From contig JAITJS010000131.1 in NCBI GenBank assembly GCA_031278815.1, positions 1-40,146 of the forward strand: 40,146 bases of DNA, in the 5' to 3' direction. A program made the position numbers and the translations under genes. The DNA is from Treponema sp. Its GTDB lineage: Bacteria; Spirochaetota; Spirochaetia; Treponematales; Breznakiellaceae. Under the pieces are notes generated by a model. It was not told where the DNA came from. It made no database searches and saw only the letters and a program-made list of their open reading frames with translations. Below, in pieces: positions 34,953-40,146 of this stretch; within the stretch, counting starts at the first letter, position 1, and each line of letters starts with the position of its first letter.

Positions 34953-35310
34953 AGGGCGTGAACCTATGTATCATTGGCTTCCCTGTCTTTTTGGAGAACA
35001 TCACCGGAGGGATCGGTCAGATGTTCCTTCGTCTTTTGTCTTGCCTCCTTTTTGAGATCCTCTTCGAAAAGAGTAAAAACCGGCATTGGGTAAGAAACCC
35101 TGGCCAGGTCAGGAAAAATCCCAGGGGGCCTCAATACGGACCATGAGGCCGCGCCGGTTCACTAGTGATGTTTCACGGTGTATATACTATTGCTAAAATG
35201 TAGAACTGCCATCCACCTATGAACAGGATGGCAAGTTTTTAACCGGCTACCTTGATGAAGCGAGGAATCCCTTTTTAAGAAAAATATGCATAAATATACA
35301 AATATCCCTC
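34953..35310. other. Intergenic region after arfB
   Basis: Apart from the terminator at 35208-35240, I see nothing convincing. A frame from 34949 (65 codons, TTG start) has no ribosome site and no recognisable product. Confidence 0.45.
35208..35240 (+). terminator. Rho-independent terminator of the metK-arfB unit
   Basis: GCCATCC - 11-base loop - GGATGGC forms a perfect seven-base stem, followed by AAG and five T residues. Confidence 0.75.
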
Positions 35311-35339
35311 TTGATTATTCTGGGCTTTCTCTTTATAAA
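35311..35339 (+). promoter_or_regulatory. Sigma70-like promoter of the BMP importer operon
   Basis: TTGATT (35311-35316) and TATAAA (35334-35339) are exactly 17 bases apart. Transcription would start near 35346, about 50 bases before the binding-protein gene. Confidence 0.65.
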
Positions 35340-35355
35340 AAGAAGCATCATACTA

Positions 35356-35379
35356 CCATTAAAGGTCTGTCTTTAATGG
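35356..35379 (+). promoter_or_regulatory. Leader stem-loop or operator of the BMP importer operon
   Basis: CCATTAAAG - GTCTGT - CTTTAATGG is a perfect 9-bp inverted repeat. It lies between the predicted transcription start and the GAGGAGGAG ribosome site at about 35383, so it could be a repressor site or an RNA hairpin controlling translation. Confidence 0.5.
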
Positions 35380-35397
35380 CGCGAGGAGGAGAACAGA

Positions 35398-36513
35398 ATG
35401 AGAACATCAGGGAAAAAACTGTGGGCGTTTTTGCTGGCTTTAGGACTGGTCGTTTCCGCATTTGCCGGAGGCGGCAAGGATGCGGGAAAAGCATCCGCCG
35501 CTACGGGGAAACCTGCGGGGGATACCCTCAAGGTGGGTTTCGTGTATATCGGCGCGATTAACGATGAAGGCTATACCCAGGCCCATGACAAGGGACGCTT
35601 GGCCATAGAAGCCTTGGGAATTAAGACCGCGTATATCGAAAATGTAGCGGAAAATGCGGACTGTGAAAAGGCCATCCGGGACTTAATCGATCAGGGGTGT
35701 ACCGTGATTTACACCAACAGCTTCGGCTTCATGGACTGGACCATAAAAGTCGCTGCGGACAACCCGCAGGTCTATTTCGGCCATTGTTCCGGGTATAAGC
35801 GGGCCCCCAATGTGTCTACCTATTTCGGCAAAATATACCAGGCCCGGTATCTGTCGGGGATTGCCGCGGGTCTCAAAACCACGGCCAACCAAATCGGCTA
35901 TGTGGCTGCCATGCCTATACCCGAGGTGATCCGGGGGATTAACGCCTTTACCCTGGGGGTTCAGTCGGTCAACCCCAATGCCACGGTCGAGGTCATCTGG
36001 ACCAATACCTGGTACGATCCCAGCGTGGAAAAGCAAGCGGCCCTGGAACTCCTAAACAAGGGCTGTGATGTCATAGCCCAGCACCAGGATACCACCGCGC
36101 CCCAGATTGCCGCGCAGGAACGGGGGGCTTTTGCGGTAGGGTACAATGTGGCCACTGCCAGCGCCGCGCCCCGAGCCTACCTGACCGCGCCCTTGTTCCA
36201 CTGGGAGGTCTTTTATGTGGATGATGTGAAAAGCATCCAAGCGGGAACCTGGAAATCCCGGGCCTACTGGGAGGGCTTTAGCAACGGAACCGTAAGCCTG
36301 GATACCCTCACCGGGAACAACGTACCAGAAGCCACGGAAAAAGTAGCCGAAGCCCAGGCCAAGATTACCGCGGGGGCCTTTGATCCCTTTACCGGACCCT
36401 TGACGGATCAGAGCGGCACGGTTAAGGTTCCTGCGGGGGTCAAAATGACGGATGATGAAATCTGGAATATGGGCTGGTTTGTCCAGGGGATAATCGGTAC
36501 CATTCCGCAGTAA
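35398..36513 (+). CDS. BMP-family ABC transporter substrate-binding protein
   Basis: Periplasmic receptor of a basic-membrane-protein (PnrA/BmpA/YufN-like) importer; characterised members bind purine nucleosides, and some spirochetal ones bind riboflavin. The 371-residue protein shows the family pattern GFVYIGAINDEGYTQAHDKG, then VENVAENADCEKAI, VYFGHCSGYK, YLSGIAAG and a C-terminal IWNMGWFVQGI. The signal peptide (about 1-22) ends VVSAFAGGG and has no lipobox Cys, although homologues are commonly lipoproteins. The strong ribosome site precedes the ATG. The ligand is not fixed by sequence; a nucleoside or base is most likely. Confidence 0.9.
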   Translation: MRTSGKKLWAFLLALGLVVSAFAGGGKDAGKASAATGKPAGDTLKVGFVYIGAINDEGYTQAHDKGRLAIEALGIKTAYIENVAENADCEKAIRDLIDQGCTVIYTNSFGFMDWTIKVAADNPQVYFGHCSGYKRAPNVSTYFGKIYQARYLSGIAAGLKTTANQIGYVAAMPIPEVIRGINAFTLGVQSVNPNATVEVIWTNTWYDPSVEKQAALELLNKGCDVIAQHQDTTAPQIAAQERGAFAVGYNVATASAAPRAYLTAPLFHWEVFYVDDVKSIQAGTWKSRAYWEGFSNGTVSLDTLTGNNVPEATEKVAEAQAKITAGAFDPFTGPLTDQSGTVKVPAGVKMTDDEIWNMGWFVQGIIGTIPQ

Positions 36514-36611
36514 AGCCATGCCCGGATCCTGGATGCTCCCTGTTTGTACTGAAACTGGGGCATCCTTGAGGGTCCTCAAGGAGGGCTTCGTAGTAACGAT
36601 AAGGAAAGATA

Positions 36612-38171
36612 ATGCCCCAGGCCTATGTAGCGATGCACCATATTTCCAAACGATTCGGGACCGTACAGGCCAATGACGATGTGAGTATGACCGTAGATCG
36701 AGGTGAAATCCTGGCCATCTTGGGGGAAAATGGTTCCGGGAAGAGTACCCTGGTAAATATGCTCTCCGGGATCTATGTCCCGGATTCGGGTTCGCTGTGT
36801 ATTAACGGGGAGAAGCGGTTTTTCAAATCCCCCCAGGATGCTATTGTCGCGGGGGTAGGCATGGTGCATCAACATTTTAAGCTCATACCGGTGATGAACG
36901 GGTGGGAGAACATCAGCCTGGGGGAGCACGAGAGCACCCCTTTTTTACCAAAGAAAAAAATCATTGCAAAAATTAAGGCCCTGGAAGAACGCTTCGGCCT
37001 TTGTATCCCGCTTACGAAGAAAATCTACGATATGTCGGTGAGTGAAAAACAGACCGTGGAAATTCTCAAGGTCCTCTACCGGGGAGCTTCGGTCTTGGTC
37101 CTGGACGAACCGACTGCGGTCTTGACTCCCCAAGAAACGACCCGGCTTTTTTCCATGATGCGGGCCATGAAAGCCGGAGGCTGTGCGATTATCATCATTA
37201 CCCATAAACTGCAGGAAGTTATGGAAATCAGCGACCGGGTAACGGTGTTGCGTAAAGGCAAAAGTCTGGGTACGGTGCATACCAAGGATACCAATCCCCG
37301 GGAATTAACCGAATGGATGGTGGGAGGGAGTATTTCCTTGGAGATACACCGAGAAAAGCCCCTGCCTCGGGAGCGCCCCCTGCTGGAGGTCCGATCCTTA
37401 AGCCTGAAGGATCCCCAAGGGGTACAGATCCTGAACTCGTTGTCCTTTGATGTTTTTGCCGGGGAAATCCTCGGGGTTGCGGGTATCGCGGGGAGCGGGC
37501 AGAAAGAACTCTGCGAAATTATCACCGGATTGAGACATCCTGATGCGGGATCTATCCGGTTTTTTGGGGAAAACCTGGGGAGTCTTTCCCCGCGGAGTAT
37601 CAAGAAAAAGGGGATCCGCCTGAGCTTTATCCCCGAAGACCGGCTCGGCATGGGACTCGCAGCAGGGATGAGTATTACCGATAATATCCTCTTGAGCTCC
37701 TACGACAGTACCCCAGGGCCCCTGATTAATCGCTTCAAAGGACGGATACAGGCTGAAACCATAGTAAGCCGTTATGCTATTTCCACCCCTTCGGTGCAGC
37801 ATATCGTGAAGAAGCTATCCGGCGGGAATATCCAGAAAGTCCTTTTGGGCAGGGAACTGGAACAGGAGCCCCGGCTTCTGATTACCGCGTATCCAGTGCG
37901 GGGTCTTGATATAGGGGCCTCTTATAGTATTTACGATATGCTCAATGCCCAGAAAAAGCGGGGAGTGGGGGTTCTTTTTATAGGAGAAGATCTGGATGTG
38001 TTGCAGGAACTCTGCGATCGCATTATGGTTATCCACCGGGGGCGGGTGATGGATATCCTCTATCCTTCAGGGGCATTAGGAGGGTCCGGGGTTTCCAAGG
38101 AAGATATCGGGCTTTTAATGCTCGGCCATACATCGGAGCTATACCGTGCTACGCATACTAACCCGGTCTGA
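36612..38171 (+). CDS. ABC transporter ATPase, duplicated nucleotide-binding domains (YufO/RbsA-like)
   Basis: Cytoplasmic ATPase of the BMP importer with two fused NBDs in 519 residues. NBD1 has Walker A GENGSGKS (38-45) and Walker B LVLDEPTAV with Asp165/Glu166. Its signature reads MSVSEKQTVEI, where relatives usually have LSVG. NBD2 has the degenerate GIAGSGQKE expected for this family, a good LSGGNIQKV signature and LLITAYPVRGLD, where relatives typically have Q-P-T before RGLD. One ATPase site may therefore be weak. AAGGAAAGATA precedes the ATG. The gene overlaps the first permease by 26 bases. Confidence 0.93.
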   Translation: MPQAYVAMHHISKRFGTVQANDDVSMTVDRGEILAILGENGSGKSTLVNMLSGIYVPDSGSLCINGEKRFFKSPQDAIVAGVGMVHQHFKLIPVMNGWENISLGEHESTPFLPKKKIIAKIKALEERFGLCIPLTKKIYDMSVSEKQTVEILKVLYRGASVLVLDEPTAVLTPQETTRLFSMMRAMKAGGCAIIIITHKLQEVMEISDRVTVLRKGKSLGTVHTKDTNPRELTEWMVGGSISLEIHREKPLPRERPLLEVRSLSLKDPQGVQILNSLSFDVFAGEILGVAGIAGSGQKELCEIITGLRHPDAGSIRFFGENLGSLSPRSIKKKGIRLSFIPEDRLGMGLAAGMSITDNILLSSYDSTPGPLINRFKGRIQAETIVSRYAISTPSVQHIVKKLSGGNIQKVLLGRELEQEPRLLITAYPVRGLDIGASYSIYDMLNAQKKRGVGVLFIGEDLDVLQELCDRIMVIHRGRVMDILYPSGALGGSGVSKEDIGLLMLGHTSELYRATHTNPV

Positions 38172-39201
38172 GACTTCGGCCTGGAGGGAACGGATATTGC
38201 GTTTTGCCGCAGTCCTGACCGCGCTCCTGGCATCCGCGCTTATCATGGCCTGTATGGGCTATAATCCCCTGGACATATACGGCAAAATCATAGCCGGCTC
38301 CTTGGGTTCCGCCTATCGTTTCAAAGAAACCGTGCATAAGGCGATTCCTTTGGCCACTCTTTCCTTGGGTATCGCCATAGCATTCCGCATGAAGTTCTGG
38401 AATATCGGGGCAGAAGGACAGTTTTACCTGGGCGCTTATGGAGCCTCCCTGATAGCCTTTGGGTTTCCTGATTTACCGGCTTGGTTACTGCTCCCCCTGA
38501 TGTTCCTCCTTGCCCTGGTTCTTGGCGGCCTGTGGGCACTCATTCCTGGGATATTGAAGGCTCGGTTTTCTACCAATGAAACCCTGGTTACCCTGATGCT
38601 GAATTACGTGGCAGCCAAATGGATTTCCTATTTGCAATACGGCCCGTGGAAAGATCCTCGGGCCAGCGGCTTTCCCAAAATAGCCCCCTTCAGTGAGCAT
38701 GCGATACTCCCGTCGGTCCTGGGTCTCCATGCGGGGTGGATCATCACCTTGGGCCTTGCGCTGCTGGTCTATGGTCTTATGAAACGGACCAAGTTGGGTT
38801 TTGAGATTGATGTCCTGGGTGAAAGCGAGGCCACTGCCCGGTATGCGGGAATGCCGGTGCTACGGACCATGATCATTGCCATCATGTTGAGCGGGGGCTT
38901 GTGCGGCATTGCCGGGATGATGCAGGCCTCTGCGGTGGAGCGTTCCCTTTCAGAGCAGCTTTCTGGAGGCCTGGGTTTTACCGCGGTGATTACCTCCTGG
39001 CTTGCCCGGCTCAGTCCTCCGGGGATCCTGGTGGTTTCCTTTTTGTTTTCCCTGCTCATCCAGGGGGGGAATTTCCTGCAAAGTTCCCTGCAAATTCCTG
39101 CATCTATTTCCCTGGTCTTACAGGGGATTATTATTTTTTTTGTGCTGGGAAGCGAATTTTTTACCCGCTACCGGTTTGTCTGGACCCGGCCAGCAGCATA
39201 A
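38146..39201 (+). CDS. ABC transporter permease 1 of BMP importer (YufP-like)
   Basis: A 351-residue inner-membrane permease of the BPD_transp_2 type, with about nine to ten hydrophobic segments. Family markers include FRMKFWNIGAEGQFYLGAYG and FSTNETLVTLMLNYVA, then VLGESEATARYAG. The GTG start has GGAG seven bases upstream inside the ATPase gene, indicating translational coupling. Together with the next permease it forms the heterodimeric channel. Confidence 0.93.
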   Translation: MLRILTRSETSAWRERILRFAAVLTALLASALIMACMGYNPLDIYGKIIAGSLGSAYRFKETVHKAIPLATLSLGIAIAFRMKFWNIGAEGQFYLGAYGASLIAFGFPDLPAWLLLPLMFLLALVLGGLWALIPGILKARFSTNETLVTLMLNYVAAKWISYLQYGPWKDPRASGFPKIAPFSEHAILPSVLGLHAGWIITLGLALLVYGLMKRTKLGFEIDVLGESEATARYAGMPVLRTMIIAIMLSGGLCGIAGMMQASAVERSLSEQLSGGLGFTAVITSWLARLSPPGILVVSFLFSLLIQGGNFLQSSLQIPASISLVLQGIIIFFVLGSEFFTRYRFVWTRPAA

Positions 39202-39230
39202 AGCCCTTGCCGGTCCCAGGAGGTATGGTT

Positions 39231-40146
39231 ATGTGTGCTTTCGTTGAAGGGTTCACCCTGTTTCTGCAGACCGCAGTACAGATGGGTACCCATATCCTGT
39301 TTGCGGTGCTGGGGGGAATCGTCTGTGAGAAAGTAGGCAACCTGAACCTGGGTATCGAAGGGATGATGCTCCTGGGCGCTTCCGTAGGGTATTCCGCAGC
39401 CTTGGGAACCGGAAACCCTGGGGCAGCCATAGCTGCGGCAGGGCTTGCCGGAGCTGCCGGGGCGTGCATCTACGCCCTGATCACCGTTACCCTCCGGGGC
39501 AACCAGGTCGTTACCGGGCTTATTCTGACCATCTTCGGCACCGGGGTTTCTGGTTTTCTGGGGAAGAGCCTCTCAGGGAAGCCCCTCCCTGAAGCCTTAT
39601 CCCGGGCTTTCGCGCCGGTGTCCGTGCCCTTCCTCTACCGGCTCCCCCTCATCGGGAGGGTGTTCTTCGAACAAAGCCCCTATGTGCTGGCAGGCATGGT
39701 TCTGTCGCTGCTGCTCTACGGGTATTTTCAGTATACCCGGTTGGGCCTGAACGCTCGGGCAGTTGGAGAAAGTCCCGGGGTAGCGGATGCTTCGGGTATT
39801 CCGGTAGACCTGTATAAGTACCTGCATATTGTGGCCGGAGGTTTTTTATGCGGCCTGGGAGGGGCCTATTTATCCCTGGTCTTTGTGCCGCGCTGGCAGG
39901 AAAATATCACTGCAGGGGCGGGTTGGATCGCGGTGGCCCTGGTTATCTTCAGCACCTGGAATCCCTTGAAAGGGATCTTTGCCGCGTACCTTTTCGGCGC
40001 CCTCAAAGGGGTGGGTTTCAAGTTTCAGAACAGCAACCTGATGCTTTTCGGGAAGAAACTGGTCTTTTACCCCCAATTACTGGATATGCTGCCCTATCTG
40101 GCCACCATCGTGATGCTCCTGGTGATTACTGGGAGAAAGAAGCAAG
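39231..40146 (+). CDS. ABC transporter permease 2 of BMP importer (YufQ-like), 3' end beyond window
   Basis: The frame is open from the ATG at 39231 to the window edge (305 codons) without a stop. AGGAGGT lies six bases before this ATG; a second ATG at 39225 is too close to that site. The protein has several membrane segments and the family sequences EKVGNLNLGIEGMMLLGA and RAVGESPGVADASGIPV. The usual length is about 305-310 residues, so only a few codons should be missing. Confidence 0.92.
   Translation, partial: MCAFVEGFTLFLQTAVQMGTHILFAVLGGIVCEKVGNLNLGIEGMMLLGASVGYSAALGTGNPGAAIAAAGLAGAAGACIYALITVTLRGNQVVTGLILTIFGTGVSGFLGKSLSGKPLPEALSRAFAPVSVPFLYRLPLIGRVFFEQSPYVLAGMVLSLLLYGYFQYTRLGLNARAVGESPGVADASGIPVDLYKYLHIVAGGFLCGLGGAYLSLVFVPRWQENITAGAGWIAVALVIFSTWNPLKGIFAAYLFGALKGVGFKFQNSNLMLFGKKLVFYPQLLDMLPYLATIVMLLVITGRKKQ

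Noticed and set aside
34949-35146. A 65-codon frame overlapping the arfB stop
   Set aside because: It needs a TTG start, has no ribosome site and has no recognisable product.

Overview
The window looks like a chromosomal segment of a spirochete of the Treponema clade, most similar in flavour to the moderately GC-rich termite-gut treponemes. This is inferred from the TatT/TatP-type TRAP transporter, the clade II single-chain PurL, the tig-clpP-clpX-lon block and the BMP-type ABC importer. No 16S gene is present, so the species is not established.

Layout. (1) 1-1276: decayed mobile DNA, with a DDE_Tnp_4-type transposase remnant, an rve-type transposase/integrase remnant and possibly the first codons of a minus-strand gene at the left edge. 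(2) 1277-3922: a minus-strand promoter drives a sodium:solute symporter and an Ldh-family 2-oxoacid dehydrogenase that overlap by four bases. A 17-bp direct repeat lies on each side of this block. (3) 4564-24837: housekeeping core. It holds a small SDR-like protein of unknown role, purL, tRNA-Arg(CCT) with its own promoter, trpS, an AMMECR1 protein, a two-subunit class I fumarase/tartrate-type dehydratase, the overlapping tig-clpP-clpX-lon proteostasis operon, tsaC(sua5)-corA, and a TRAP transporter operon (TatT lipoprotein, DctP-type receptor, fused DctQ-DctM permease). (4) 24895-25467: a frameshifted HsdM-type DNA methylase remnant. (5) 25555-32740: the most unusual part, a compact six-gene minus-strand operon. 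It encodes an SPFH protein with three C-terminal zinc ribbons, a four-TM protein, a two-TM coiled-coil protein, two paralogous helical proteins and a bactofilin-like beta-helix protein, preceded by two tandem sigma70-like promoters and two inverted repeats. Its base composition is visibly more AT-rich than the flanks. (6) 33316-34952: metK and arfB, followed by an intrinsic terminator. (7) 35311-40146: a promoter, a leader stem-loop and a BMP-family nucleoside-type ABC importer (binding protein, double ATPase, two permeases). The last permease runs off the right edge.

How the parts work together. The protease block couples nascent-chain folding (Tig) to protein degradation (ClpXP, Lon). The symporter plus dehydrogenase and the TRAP system suggest uptake and oxidation of small organic acids, with the fumarase in central metabolism. 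The BMP importer probably salvages purine nucleosides or a related ligand next to methionine/SAM metabolism. The six-gene SPFH operon looks like a membrane-associated scaffold or envelope-stress assembly whose function I cannot name. It is the best candidate here for an undescribed system.
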